Counted from the stretch's first letter, positions 1-12,352 are shown. The stretch: 64,000 bases of DNA from Trochalopteron elliotii (GCA_024734555.1 JANPWX010000096.1:12188445-12252444); one strand, 5' to 3'. The notes: a model not told the origin generated them from the sequence alone. Translations and numbers: made by a program.

Positions 1-215
1 GGGATGGGGATCCGAGAGAGGCGGCAGGGTGGGAAATAGGGGCTGTGTTACAGGTAGTTTGGCGGGGGGTCTGCCGGGGAGTCTGCGGTGGGCGCACGGC
101 AGAGTTAATAAACTCGGGCAGTTCTCCCAAGCGTTGAGTCAAGTTGGTACCTGGTTTCCTTTGACTGGCCCTGTGTAAGGCAGAGACGCGTGTCAGGGGT
201 GATGCGCAGCTTGCA
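1..215. promoter_or_regulatory. Edge of a CpG island (probable promoter flank)
   Basis: This stretch is clearly GC-rich and holds about a dozen CpG dinucleotides, whereas most of the window has about zero to two per 200 bases. CpG density falls off after about position 215 and does not recover outside the LTRs. That gradient is what the inner shore of a CpG-island promoter looks like. The promoter and first exon would lie to the left of the window, or partly inside this stretch. I see no convincing start codon, exon or TATA box here, so gene identity and strand are unknown. A short unrelated GC-rich patch is the alternative. Confidence 0.5.
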
Positions 216-1360
216 AACAGTCTGCCATACAGGTGTGTGTCTGTGTGAAGTTGTCACGCCTGAGCTGTTCTGCAGATGTGTATTTTTTTTTTTTGTTTTC
301 TTTGTTTTCTTGTTGTCCAGTGTATTTTAACACTGTATCATTATGTTGCTACAGAACTCAGCCACATATTTATATTTACCTTTGGAGGAGACATGTGGCA
401 GCACTTGTAAGCTCAGCTACCAGCGAAACTAGACTGAGTTTAAAAAGTAGGCACTGAGATACAATAACAAAGAAGCTGCCTAAAAATAGATCTGCTTAGC
501 AAGATGGTTAGGCTGTGCAATTGTATTGTGGCACTTTGAAAGAGACTGGTGTTAAAGTTAAGAAACTCATATCCCTTCCTGTAATGTATACATGGGATAT
601 TTCATTGTTGTGAAATCAGATACATGATGTGAGAATTCCTGTGGATATGGATGCAGTGCCATACAGATAAAGACCTATCAATGGAACATGCCCCATTTCT
701 TATTCTCATTATATTGAATGTTCATGTGCTGGCAGAACAGGTGCTGGATGCACCTTTGTTAAGCAGTTAACCTTATGGCAGAAAAGAAATATTTCATGTT
801 ATTCCATCTCTCTACCTCTTACTGAATAGTTTTGCTGAGAAAGTGTAAGTCAGTGTCAATAGCAACCAGCATTGTTGCCAATTTCTTTCCTCCAGGCAGG
901 TACTGAGAGAACTATAGAAGAAGAAAAATAATAGATTTCAGGAACCAAATCAGTAAAACAATACATAAGAAAGAAAGAAAGATGTGTTAGCAGATCAGAA
1001 ATTCTAAATGCCTGTGATCTTTTTTATCAGTTGTCATCAACCCTTAATCCTTTTGTATTCTGGAAAACATTTTATTTGTATATGCTGTTCCCCACCTAAG
1101 TTATTTAATTCTTTGTAACTGGATGTATCTCATCAGACATGATTTATTCATGTATATTGTCTAAAAAAGAATCTTGAATAGTAGTAATAGTAGAGTGAAT
1201 CTTGAGTGGAATGGTAGGAATGTAGCCTTTTCCAGCAACTTGGAATCATAAAATTAATGACTGAAGTTCTTCAGATCCATTTAAGTTTCAGAGATGTATT
1301 TTTTTTCCTCCAAATGGGACACAAAATGGTTTAAATTGTGCCTCTTACAAAGTACAGAGG

Positions 1361-1398
1361 TTTGTTTTGGGGTTTTTTTTTTGTTTGTTTGTTTGTTA
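1361..1398 (+). repeat. T/G-rich simple repeat, (TTTG)n
   Basis: A T-rich run passes into four TTTG units. It is a short microsatellite with no other signal. Confidence 0.75.
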
Positions 1399-2857
1399 TG
1401 TGAATTTAATGACCAGGAGGTCATGTTGACTACAGAATGTGCTAAGATGTTCAATTGTTATTTTTTGGAAAGTCTGTGAAAGAAAACATATTTGCTAACT
1501 CATGGTGACAAAAAATACATGCAGAACTCATAAAAACATCAACAGAAATGCCCTATAGGAATGTATCAGCAGGTGGATGAGCAGGTAAGCTAATGCAGAA
1601 CTGTAGCATTACTTTCTACATGAAGCTCCCTAGAAGTTATTGTAAAATAAAATGATCAAATAAACATATATTTTTTAAAATAACTACTGTTTTCTGGAGT
1701 AGCTTAAGGAAATTTTTAAAGAATCATAAACTGAAAGCTAACTTGAGAATTTTTATTGAGCAAGAAAAGGATGTGCTAACAGCAGCGCAAACTTCTGAAT
1801 CACACTTGGCCTGTGTCATGACATTTAGATAGGTTAAAAGCAGGAGTAGTCATTTAAATGAGGAAAAAGGAGATGGAATGGAAAAAAAAAATGCATTTTA
1901 TTAATACCACGTGTCATATTCCTTCATGTCCATATACCGTCAGATGGGAATAGGTTATGAGTTTTAAGTCAAGGAGATTTAACTCTCCTCAGTAGGCCCA
2001 TGGGTGATTAATCGGTTGTCAGTACTTTTTTAGGTAAAGACTACTTAAAGAAGCAAATGCTGTCAAGATTCATCCTGGAATTAACAGCCACGTTAATGCA
2101 GATGGAAATCAAAAACAAAGGATCTAGTAGTTGTCTGGCCTGAGGAGATGGGTGTGGGCAGCATTTCCACACTGATAACCATACTTTAAAAAAAATGTTT
2201 AAAACTTAAAATGTGAACACTATGTGTTACTGGTACCTGGGAATCAGTTTTAAAATGGTCATATTTGAGTAGAAAGTATACTTTTGTTTTGGGAAAAAAA
2301 GTTGGTAAAAAGAAAGGTTTCTTTATTTTTTTCTAATGCAAATGTGTTCTTCCATCTCAACAAAACTAAGGTGTGGTGATCTAATTGGTCTTTGTAGGCA
2401 CTGCACAATAAACAGTATTGTGGAATACTGCAGTTCATTAGAGAAGCTTTGCATATTGCATGTACATAAGTGATGTAGATGTCACAAATGGGTAAAAAAG
2501 GGGGTTCTTTCAAACACTGGTGCAGAAGTAGAGCTGGGTTAGATTGAGAGACCCTGCACAAGCAGAATTATTTTCATAAATGCATTTTAAGTGCTCATAG
2601 TTAAGGCAACTTACTGTATACCATCAGATTATCAGAAACCTCAAGGAATGCTTCTTCTCTCAAGGGCATACTGATCACTGCTCTCTGCTTATTAACATAC
2701 ATATACCTCGCTGTTTGTGCTCTCATTTGTACTATGGAAAACAACCTTTGACAGCTCATTTTCCTCTGCATTTGTAGCCAATGAAAAAAATTAGCAGCAA
2801 GTAAAAACTAATTTTGCTCATGTTAGGAGCAAGGCATTGCCTTCTGTATACAAAATT

Positions 2858-2899
2858 ATCTATCTCTCTCTCTCTATTACATGTGTATATATATATACA
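2858..2899. repeat. Compound microsatellite (CT)n then (TA)n
   Basis: A TCTCTC run of about 18 bases is followed after a short gap by a GTGTATATATATATACA stretch. The second part is self-complementary and could form a weak cruciform. Confidence 0.8.
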
Positions 2900-5800
2900 T
2901 AAAGATACTACTTTTGGTCTCTTTTGCTCATTTCCCTTCTGAAGAGAACCCTTAGCACAGGGGCTCTGGTAGTTTTTGTTATATGGTAAATATCCTGGTG
3001 GCAATAAAAGACTTCTCTGCTATTTCATTTTGTCCTTTAAACCTCTTTATTGTTTTCTTTTCTATTAATAGCTTGCATCAGTAGCACTAATACCTTGTTC
3101 CCTAGTCTTTTTTAATAGTAAGAGCAGCGAAGGTGAAACTGCCAAGATGATTTTGCCTTCTGGAAGTCTTCAGGAGCCCCACAGAAACCAGTTTGAAACT
3201 TTGTTCTTTCCCATTGTTGCTGCTTGGGAAAACTTGGAGCATGACAAAACAGTAAAAAGTACAGCATGTTTTCAACTTAGAAAGTCTCCCCATCAAGTGC
3301 AGTGATGACGAAGGACAGTATTTCATAAGGAAACTTTAAGTCCCTAGTAATCATTGCCTTATTGTTTCCCCCCATCAGACAAAGATCGCCATACTCCCGA
3401 GGTTAATTAGATAACATAATTCAGCTTTTACACTCCCTTCTCTCAGTTGCTATCTGAATTTACTGAATTCATTTATATAAAAAATTCTGTAAAATTTGCA
3501 TATTCTGCCTGTTGTTTTTCTTCTCTTCCTTTTCTTTACCAAGTAAACTGTATTGCAGTTCAGATATTCCAACTAAGTATTAAAAACCATACAAAATTTG
3601 TAAACAAGCCATGCATATATATGCAAAGGGTCAGTGATTCTGAGGTACTCGATCTGATGCTCTTAAGAGTTGTGTATTATAATGTACATATCCCTGAATC
3701 TCTGAAAAACGGTGTCTTTCACAAGCATCAGTGTATGCTTGTAGTCTCTCCTTTCTCTTGCTGACACCTCACAGCTGGGGCTATGAGCACACTGACATGC
3801 AGCCTTGTGGTGACTCTTTCTGAAGTCATCCTGTTCCAGTTCTGGCTGAAGCCACCAAGTCTTTCATGCTAGCCAAGGAGAAGGAAAAAGACTCCCAGTT
3901 TTGATTGGTTTGCTAAGAGGCCAAATCTTTTGAACTAATGAAAACAATGATCAAAATGCCAATAGTTTGTATAGAATGTCCTCGTTCTGTACTTTTCCAC
4001 AAATGTATAATGCTAATTAAGAGAAAATTAAAATACTTTGTTTTAAAAACTGTTTCAGCTGGGGTAATTTCTGTGCTTAACTGTGATACTGGTGTGCATA
4101 AACACATATTTAATTGCCTGTTGGACATGAAGATACATATTTGGACTGCTGCAGGTAAAGTGGTGGAACCCAGGAAATGAATTACTTACAAACTCGTGTG
4201 GAAAGAAATATCTACCATATTTATTCTATGACAAGAGGTGTCATGAGAGACGTCTGTAATCTATATTGCACACTTGATATAAGACTGAGGAGTTTCTTGT
4301 ACTCTTCCAGTTCTCCCTTGCATTATTAAAATCAGCACATGTATCTGAAGAGAACAGTGTGACACTTGGGGAGAAAGTCTGCCTTAGTGATTGGTCCTGT
4401 AAAGTTTAGGTTTGCCTTTTTAAAATATGAATAACAAACATTCTTATGCTCATTCAGACACTTCAGGAATGGTGATCATTACGGGGTCTAGTCTGTATCA
4501 CAAATCTAGCTACAGGGTTTAATACAGTTTAATATAATGAATATCCTTACTTGGAGAAAACCTCATGTTTTTACTTTCAGAGAGTGAAGTTTGCTGGATT
4601 TTTTCATGGAGCTCAGTTCCCACTGAGAGCAAATCAGAGGCAACCACAGTGGATATGCTTTAAATTAGCTATCCTGAAGCATTATGCAATAAAGAACATA
4701 TTTTTGTTAAAATAGGGTCTTACACCATGCATAGTGTCAGGGTACTTTGCCATAGCTCCATAGCTCACCAGACTATATAACTAGTGAACGGAGAAATTTT
4801 TTTTTTTTTCATTATTGTTAAAGGGAAGCAGTAGTGAAATTTTGGGACTTTGCTTTTTATTGCTGGGTTTGGGGGAGAGTTTTTTTTCTTTTTGCATGTG
4901 TGTTTTGATTGTGTTTTTTTATTGTCACTGCTGCCAGTGGTTTTCTATAGCAGCTTTAGGAGAGAAGTGTCTGCGATGGAAAATTCTGATGACATGTACA
5001 CGTTCCTACATTTTCTGCTAGCAAAAGGGAAATGAAAAACATGGGCTTTTCACATAGAATGGAAAGTGATGTTGTTACTGTGCTTAGCCTGAGGATCTGT
5101 AGTTTTATCAATTGACAAAGAATAGAAAGGACTGGTTTCTGTGTTTTGGCTAGTTCTTAAATATAAGTGCTGCCTTTGAAATTGTGACTATGTCAACGAC
5201 TTGTGTCTGTCCCTTCTTTAAAGTCCTGCTTCTTGCTTTGTTTCAAATTTGATAGGAAAGTGAAAGTTTCATTGTATCCAAAAACATGTGATCATACAAG
5301 CAATGAAAAAGAAACAGTCTGTGAATAGCAGACTTTCAGCAGAGGTGTGTTTGAGAGCTATTGTATAACACTAAGGAGTAGATTTGAAGGTGTTGCTGGA
5401 AATAGATAAACCAGAAACTTGATTATGAATTCAAAGACCTAACATCTCTTGTCATGAAAAAATACATAGCAATGTTTTTAAGTTTGTGAGACCTTGGTAG
5501 AAAAAGAACTTTTTTTTAAATTCTGTTTTTGAGATAAAATACCAATGACTCACAAGCAAACTTTTTTTTTCTTTATAACTTGAGCTCAAAAGGGGTGATG
5601 AATAGATGTCTGAGGTACCAGTCCAGTATATAATTTAATTTTAGTGGCTTGACAGTTGCTATGAATGGGGCAGTATTTTTTTTTTTGTAGAAGTGTGAAT
5701 GAATAATAATAATGAGTAGCCAGTTATGCACTTCAAGAAGAGCAGAGTGTGTTGTGTTAAGTTACAGGGGTAAAAGATTTAAGAGCAGCTGAATAACAGT

Positions 5801-7972
5801 TTTAATTCACTGTGTTTTGAAGCTCCTTTAGAGTTCATTTAGCAGACTCAACATTCCGATACTGTAGTGTTTGGTAGGAAGGAAAGGTTTAAATAGATTG
5901 AGAGAAGTTGAATGAACTCCCTGATAATAGGCACCTAGAATATCTAGTGAAGTTACTCTTCTTGTGTAGCCATGATGAAAATTTGTGACAGTAGGAATTA
6001 ATTTCATATTGACAGAGACAGGAGCTAGCACCTTGAACAATGAGTAGTGTTGTGGTTTTATTTTTGGTTTTTGTTCTGTTGCTTTACAAAAAAGCACTAA
6101 GTAAGCATTTTAAAAATACACCAAAGGTTCTCTCTGGTCAGTCTGTATTCAATAAAGGGAAGTATCTCATTTTGTAGTTAACAGAAAGGTTGAAAACTGT
6201 GGTTGAAAACAGAAACATAATATTTTAAGTTGGTTGTGACTACTGTCCCAGGCTGGGCTGTGAGAATGTATGCAGTGCAAAGTGCAGCAGATAAGGTGTG
6301 AAAACAAGTACTTGGTGAGTTGTTCCAGGAGTAAATCTAAATCCAAATGGGATCTTCTCAATATTTTGGTGCATTTGATGATACAGATGTCAACATCCAG
6401 TTTCATTTAGCATGATGTTTTTAGAAACTCCCCTGAGCTTAGAGACTGGTGAGATTCAGACAGTGTTTGCTTTGGAGGCTGATGTCAGTGAAATATTTGT
6501 GTATCCCAGTACCACTCCAAACTTCAGTTTTGGTCCCATGGTCCCACTGAGCTCAAGAGATTACCCCAGAGACAGCTGATTCCAGTGGTGTTTTATAAAA
6601 AATATGTCAGAAAATTTGATATTTTACAGGATTTCATTTAAGGTTCTGAATTCAAATAACGTTTTCTGGAGAATAACAATAGTATTTTCAGATTCAGATG
6701 AGGACAAGAGTATTGATGATCTGACTAAATTAGAATAATCTCTCTAGTCTTCCCTGCAATCAGAAGAGTGAATCCATCATGGGATAGGTCAGAGCAGCTA
6801 ATGTTGTTTCTTGGCTTAAACTGACCATTAGAGTTGTGCCTTAAGTAAAGTGGTCTTTCAATTAACATAGGCTTCTTGGGAGGGGGAGAGAAGAAAAATC
6901 ACAGACCCATTGTATGATGTTAGTTATTCACGGTACTTATTATTTATATTTTCCTTCCTCTTGCATTTTTCACTTGTTATTTTAGTGAGGAATGTTTGAT
7001 TTTAAGGACAACTCTGATCTATAGATTGAGGAATGCTGTTTTGGAAAGGTATTTGTGTCTTCATTGACTGTTATGAGAAACTAAGGAGCTTGCTTTCACT
7101 AGAACAATGTCAGCCTTTGTGCATACTCCCTTATGATCCCCTAAATTATGATGCTAAAGTCACATGGACAAAACCAGTTTATGCTCATTTTGGAGGTTTG
7201 GATGATTTTTCTGTAGCTTCCATCGGGAGTGAAGAAGAGGGAGCATTGTAAATAATGTGCGATCAAAAAGAGTGTGCTGAAAATGTAGTAACTTTAAGAA
7301 TCAGATAGTTTATTATTATCCAGGTTAGTCTTCATTTATTTATCATTGTGAGTGAAAGTGAGGGACTGTTGAGTTCTACCTGATTTGTAAAGTAGAATGG
7401 GTGCAATAGTTGAAATGACATTTTCTTGCCCCTGTGGCAAATAAACATTTCACAGTTCATTATTTTATGTCCTCTCCCCAGTTGTACATGTACCAGCTGG
7501 ATGGCATCTGAGAATCATTTAAGCATTTTATCGTACTATAACCCTCTGATGGAAATGACATTTAGAAGAAAAATTACTGATTTCTGTGTTCACTAAAGAG
7601 TAAACATGCATAGCTAATGGTTCTATTCACCACAGATCATACTTATGCATTTTTAATAAAAACTTGATTTTAATTCATACATTACTTATGAGAAATGTTT
7701 ATCAGTTTGGAGATCTGCTGATTCCCACTTAAATGTTTGTATATATGTGGATACCTTGAAAATATTTCTCACTCAATGCTCAGATTAAGGTGAATCTTTA
7801 TAGACAGCTTGCTTCTCTGCTGCCTATGGAATGATGTAAAGTATATAGGAAATGCTCATTGTACTGATTGCTGAAAACAGTAACAAACCCCATTTATTTG
7901 ACACAAATGAATCTCATGTTTTCCTAAGCTCTTTGAAGAAATAGCTTTCTAATATTAGAGTTTGGGACAGCA

Positions 7973-7984
7973 GTGTGTGTGTGT
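7973..7984 (+). repeat. Short (TG)n microsatellite
   Basis: Six TG dinucleotides in a row; nothing else is attached to it. Confidence 0.7.
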
Positions 7985-8046
7985 GGGGTGTTCTTCCTTT
8001 TCTTTTTGTATTTGGGTTGTTAGGCAGTATCTCTAGTGGCAAGTCA

Positions 8047-8064
8047 CCAGTTACATGTAACTGG
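8047..8064. repeat. Perfect 18-bp palindrome
   Basis: CCAGTTACATGTAACTGG equals its own reverse complement over all 18 bases, centred on ACATGT. A partial second copy of the arm (ACCAGTT) follows 12 bases later. It could be a site for a dimeric transcription factor or simply chance: roughly 0.2 such perfect palindromes are expected in 64 kb of random sequence. Confidence 0.9.
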
Positions 8065-8189
8065 CAAGATACCAGTTGTGTGAATGGGAGTAAGAAAAGT
8101 CTGTCATGTTCTATATTCATAACATAACAGATTGAGTTCTGCTTCCCTCCTCACCCTTCTCTTCTTATGAAGAAATTCTCATTAGCAGA

Positions 8190-8460
8190 GTTTTGTACAG
8201 CATGCGAGGTTAATTCTACTGTTTCTCAGAGGTATGTTGAAATGATGATGCCTGTCATGTTTATACATTACATCACCTTTCAGAAGGCAAAAAATGCGGG
8301 ACCATTTGCTGACAGGGGGAGAGCGGCTCATGCTATCTCATTCAAATGTGTAATGAATAGGCTCTGAACCACCTTCTGCAAGTGGCTGCCTCTTTTCATC
8401 AACTGTACAGGCCTCTCTTCTGCCTGCACCTTTATTAACCTCATTATACGGTTAAGCCTG
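8190..8460. other. Candidate conserved non-coding element (weak)
   Basis: This stretch differs from its neighbours in having few homopolymer runs, a higher density of mixed 6-10-mers and four CpGs within 270 bases. Its minus-strand frame is open for part of the way, but no protein family is recognisable. The texture resembles conserved non-coding DNA, which is an impression rather than a demonstration. Confidence 0.2.
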
Positions 8461-10430
8461 CTTATTTTTGATGATATCTTTGTGCTAAAGAAGATTAGAT
8501 AGATTGTCAAACTTTTTTTAGAATTCAAGCAGAACACAATTGAGTGATACATTTCTTCTGTATGAATGGAAGTCATGCTAGAGGCCTAGAACAGGGGTCA
8601 GAGGGCTGCCCCTTTTCACCTTGAGTAGCGTTTGCTGTCACTCTGAGTGATGCTGCAGTAGTGAATTAAATTGGTGTACAAGAACAAGATAGTATTAAGA
8701 GCTAGAGGGTCTCGAATCTAAGGTAGTGACTAATATTTGTGTAAGAAAGCTTAACTGTGTTAGGAAGTGATGTCATTCCTCTCCAGGTGACTCATAGTAT
8801 GGGTCCATTTACTAATTAAAAATTCCTTTAAACTTCTTCATAGACAGACTAGTAGTTGGCCCTCAACAAGTATATGCTTCTTGTTTGAAGATAAAAAAGC
8901 TTTTGTGAGGAGAGGAAGATAGATGCTGTGATGCCTCTTTAGAACAATGCATTTGTCTTTGAAAAGCCATTCTTCAATAATTAAACAAAATGTAAAGTTT
9001 GCAAATTTTTGCCATGACTGACAATGGCGTAGCATTTTTCATTATGCTCTGGTCACAGTCTTTGTGGCAGGGTATTCTATTACAGAGCACAGAAACAAAA
9101 GGAGAAAAATCCTGTTGTGTGTCATTGCTGCCTTTACAAAGCCACAAATACATTAAACTCAAGATACTGTTCATTGTGCTCTTGAGCCACCAGTGACAAA
9201 GGTGCTGTGAGTACCACTGAATATGAGGGAATCATGTGTCATTACATCACTGCTCAAATTGGCAGAGCAAATAACATTAAAATAAATGAAAACATTAGCA
9301 GCTAAAGGAATACAAAGCAGTAAGAAGCTTGACTGAAAAAAATACAATATAGAATTTAGATGTTATTTTTGTCATAAGTTATAAAGTTGATTTTACTTTT
9401 TTGCTGTCTTTTTTTTTTAATTTATTTTTCAGTTCTTGTCCACACCCATTTCATGCTCTTGAGGCCAGTTAGCTTTTATTTTCTTTGACACCTGCAGCAG
9501 TCACAGGCAGTGACAGCAGCTTGGTAACAAGCCAGATGATGGCACTGGTTGTGTTAACATAAGATATGGGCTTCAGTGTATCCTGAAAACAGAGTTCACT
9601 GTCTTGGATTTTATCAGACGGGCTTTCCTGAGTGTGGAGCTGGCAGTAAATTTGGGACCTCTAGAAGGAAATCCACAACAAACTGGAGTTGGCTGCAGTA
9701 TTCAGCAATATTCCTTATAATGCTTATTTCTAGTCCTGGCAACCTCTCAGACTATTTAGAGGGCCTACTGTCTGGTACAATATTTTTTTGTTTTTTCTTT
9801 TGTTTTTGTAAATGAAAACCATTACCCTGTGGTGGGGTTGTAGTGGCAGGTACAGAAATAAAGTTATTGGCATCAGCGATTGGAAGAAATGTCTGTTCTG
9901 TGTCGTGCTAAACTGTGCTTTTTCAGATGCATAATAAAAGTTATTTATGGATACTGATAAAGTGGTATCTGTTGTATAATATCACAGATAGGCATAAGGA
10001 TAATAACAAAAGGTTTGGCAAGCTCTATTTGCTGCAGAAATGTGCTGTTCTTTGCGAATTGAAATAAAAAAAAAACATGGGAGAATGTCGGGTTTTCTTC
10101 CTGCTTCCTGGCATTTGCAATCATTCTTGCTTTGCAGTGTGCTTATAAAGACAATTATGTGGGTCCCACGTCAGTATTACATTTGTCATGACTAGCACCT
10201 TATTGGAGGACAGCTGCTCTTCTCTCCCTAGCACATATATGTAGCTACCACTGATCATAATAGAAGTTGTGAGTGTAACCCTCCTCTTCATTTTGCCAAC
10301 GGGGGATGCTGGAGGTCTCGTGGTTTCAGTTAAATAACTTTGGTATAAAGGCAGGAATGAAGTAGTGATGGATCTGTGACTATTCAGTTGCTTGTTTAGA
10401 GTTCAGTGTCTTGTAAGGAGGTTTTGAACT
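8461..10430. other. AT-rich non-coding stretch, nothing recognised
   Basis: The stretch has short open frames only, T-runs near 9410-9430 and 9783-9805, and no recognisable repeat family or exon. Confidence 0.55.
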
Positions 10431-10434
10431 TTTT

Positions 10435-10650
10435 TATTAGGTGGCCTTTTTAACAAGGTGATTAAGAAAGGCAGTGTCCAAATGCACAACATCTGAGTCT
10501 TTCAGTGCATGCTGAGTGTCTTCACTAGAAGTCCAGATGTTCAGGACCCTATCAGCCCAAGAGCAGACCAAGTGCAAGCTTCCTTGCACCAAAGAACCTT
10601 GGTGTGCAGGAGATACTTCCAACTTGTAAGCATTTTGTGCTATCTTGGTC
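10435..10650 (-). other. Minus-strand open frame, exon or retrocopy candidate (doubtful)
   Basis: On the minus strand a frame stays open for about 70 codons and ends in TAA at the left edge. The stop runs straight into AATAAA followed by a short A-run. Upstream on the same strand there is a T-rich tract with AG dinucleotides that could act as a splice acceptor. The translated composition looks protein-like (for example SWADRVLNIWTSSED), but I recognise no family. There is no good ATG near the start, so if real it would be a terminal exon or the end of a processed copy. Chance is more likely than either, since frames of this size are expected in 64 kb. Confidence 0.15.
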
Positions 10651-10826
10651 TCTCTTTAATCCCAGGAGGATTAAAAAAAAAAGAGTGACCAGCAGATATT
10701 TCCAAAGTTACTCAGATGCTGTAATGTGTGGATTGCTCCTGTTCTAAGGAGATCAGAAATTGATGGTACACTTCTTGTGTTAACTCCTCCCTTGACCCAA
10801 ACCCTAAACTCCACCGCTGCAGTACC

Positions 10827-10835
10827 CTATAAAAA
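10827..10835 (+). promoter_or_regulatory. TATA box of the solo LTR
   Basis: CTATAAAAA lies about 100 bases inside the LTR, at the expected end of U3. It would place the LTR transcription start roughly 25-30 bases downstream. Confidence 0.7.
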
Positions 10836-10895
10836 TTCTGCTACCCTGCCCTTGCCTGGTCTTTTGTCTTTGCCCCCCTCCTTGTCCCCAGGGGT

Positions 10896-10901
10896 AATAA
10901 A
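10896..10901 (+). terminator. Polyadenylation signal of the solo LTR
   Basis: AATAAA lies about 70 bases after the TATA box, as expected for the R region of a short retroviral LTR. Confidence 0.7.
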
Positions 10902-11016
10902 TGGATTCTTGAGCTTAACAAAACAGAGGCCTGTCTCGTTTGTTCCTGTGCCGGCACCGGCAGCTGCACTCTCCCTGGACATGATGAACTCAGTTATACA
11001 CATCACAACAGTAATG

Positions 11017-11714
11017 ATGCTTTGACTGCTGTCACTTCTGCTGAGAACTGGACTAAGTTGGAACAAAGAGAACACTGCCATCACATTGCTGTTAAGAGCT
11101 AATGTAAACTCAGCTGGAGAAAACCGTTTGCAGTGAACAGCAAGGTTTATTGACCATGGCAAGCTCAAGAACGTATTCTCAAGAACCACCTCTTGGCATT
11201 TTAGCTGTTGTAATGAACTGCGTATGTAAATCTGTAAGCACTTGCTTCTCTCAGCTCAGGGCTGCCTGGTGGGCAACCCAGACTGGCCTAATGTAAACAG
11301 ATGCTTTTATGTTCATGTAAGTTTCTCTTTTTTTTTTGTTTGCATTTCAAAATTTGAGTAAATTGGAAATTCTGCACTACTTGGGGTGACTAATTAGATT
11401 TCTTGGTAAGCACAAGCCCTGACTTTTTTTGGAAGGTGAAAATTATTCATCTTGAAACTGAAACATCTATTCCAGACAGTTTCCTTACTAATTTCAGACA
11501 AGATACAAAGCTACAGTGATGAATGGATTGAACAGTTAATATTTGACATTTGCTTTTATGCTTATGCCATTTAAAAATAGCTGACTTTTGACAAACTGCT
11601 AGTAGGTTTTTATATGAATTAGAAAAACTAGACTTACAATAAGTTCACTGCTACCTTTCATTTTGAGTTCTTTGGAAAATGGCTGTGCTAAAGGTTCCAG
11701 CTGCTTTGATGTTC
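11017..11714. other. Non-coding stretch between LTR and CR1
   Basis: No repeat or exon is recognised. The T-run near 11329-11338 is the only simple repeat. Confidence 0.5.
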
Positions 11715-12352
11715 AGCACGAGCACAATGATACTAAATTGGGTGAAGCTGTTGACTCCCTTGGAAGCAGAGAGACCTCAAGAAATTAGAGGGCTGGACAC
11801 TGACAAACCATATGAAGTTTAACAAGTGCAAGTGCCAGATTCTGAACCTGGGATGGGGCAACCCTGGATATGTGTACAGGGTGGGGAACGAGACACTGAA
11901 GAGCAGCTGCACAGAAAGGGACCTGGGGGTCCTGGTCAGTGACAAGTTGAGCATAAGTCAGCAGTGTCCTGGCGTCCAGGAGGGCCAGCTGTGCTCTGGG
12001 ATACATCAGGCACACAGCGTTGCCAACCTGTCCAGGGAGAAGATTATCCCAGTCTGCTCTGCATTGGGGTGGCTCACTTTGAATATTGTATTTTTGGCAC
12101 CACAGTGTAAGAAGGATATAAAGCAATTAGAGAGCATCCAAAGGAGGGCCACAAATATGGTTGAAGGGCCTTGAGGTCAAGCTATATGAGGAGCAGCTGA
12201 AGTCGCTTGGTCTGTTCAGCCTGGAGGCACCTGAGGGGAGACCTCACCACAGTCTACAGCTTCCTTGTGAGGGGAGTAGGAGGAGCAGGCACTGATCTCT
12301 TTCCTGTGGTAACCAGTGGCAGGACCCAAGGGAACACTTGAAGCTGTGTGTC
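11715..12352 (+). mobile_element. CR1 LINE fragment, truncated at both ends
   Basis: The sequence follows the 3' half of CR1 ORF2. The plus-strand frame from about 11812 reads [18 protein letters not shown] and then [18 protein letters not shown], matching the conserved KFNKxKC and DLGVLV stretches at the C-terminal side of the CR1 reverse transcriptase region. The frame is broken by a stop at about 12172, but recognisable CR1 nucleotide sequence continues (GAGGAGCAGCTGAAG, GGAGACCTCACCACAGTCTAC) to about 12350. There the match stops abruptly, and the last ~200 bases of CR1 and its octamer tail are absent. CR1 copies are normally truncated at the 5' end only, so the missing 3' end points to a later deletion or rearrangement. 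It appears to belong to the same subfamily as the copies at 32962 and 36979. Confidence 0.9.

Larger units (their letters stand above)
216..8046. other. AT-rich non-coding stretch, no gene seen
   Basis: Both strands carry frequent stops in all frames, with only short open frames that look like no known protein. T-runs and A-runs are common and CpG is very rare. The only structured items are the simple repeats listed separately. It is most likely intronic or intergenic. Confidence 0.6.
10727..11010 (+). mobile_element. Solo LTR of an endogenous retrovirus (284 bp), ERVK/alpharetrovirus-like size and TSD
   Basis: The element starts TGTGG and ends CAACA, which gives the imperfect terminal inverted repeat typical of LTRs. 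It is flanked by an exact 6-bp target-site duplication, GTAATG, at 10721-10726 and 11011-11016. Inside, in LTR order, are a TATA box (CTATAAAAA, 10827-10835) and a polyadenylation signal (AATAAA, 10896-10901), about 70 bases apart. That implies a U3 of roughly 130 bases, a short R and a U5 of roughly 90. No gag, pol or env sequence adjoins it, so it is a solo LTR left by recombination between the two LTRs of a provirus. A 6-bp duplication is usual for class II elements and alpharetroviruses; the exact family is an inference. Confidence 0.85.

Noticed and set aside
1540..1590. CAG|GTAAGC donor-like site at about 1584
   Set aside because: All three upstream frames contain stops within about 50 bases and no acceptor pairs with it.
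11812..12174. 120-codon frame resembling reverse transcriptase
   Set aside because: The similarity is real but is the decayed C-terminal part of CR1 ORF2, so it is annotated as a mobile element rather than a gene.
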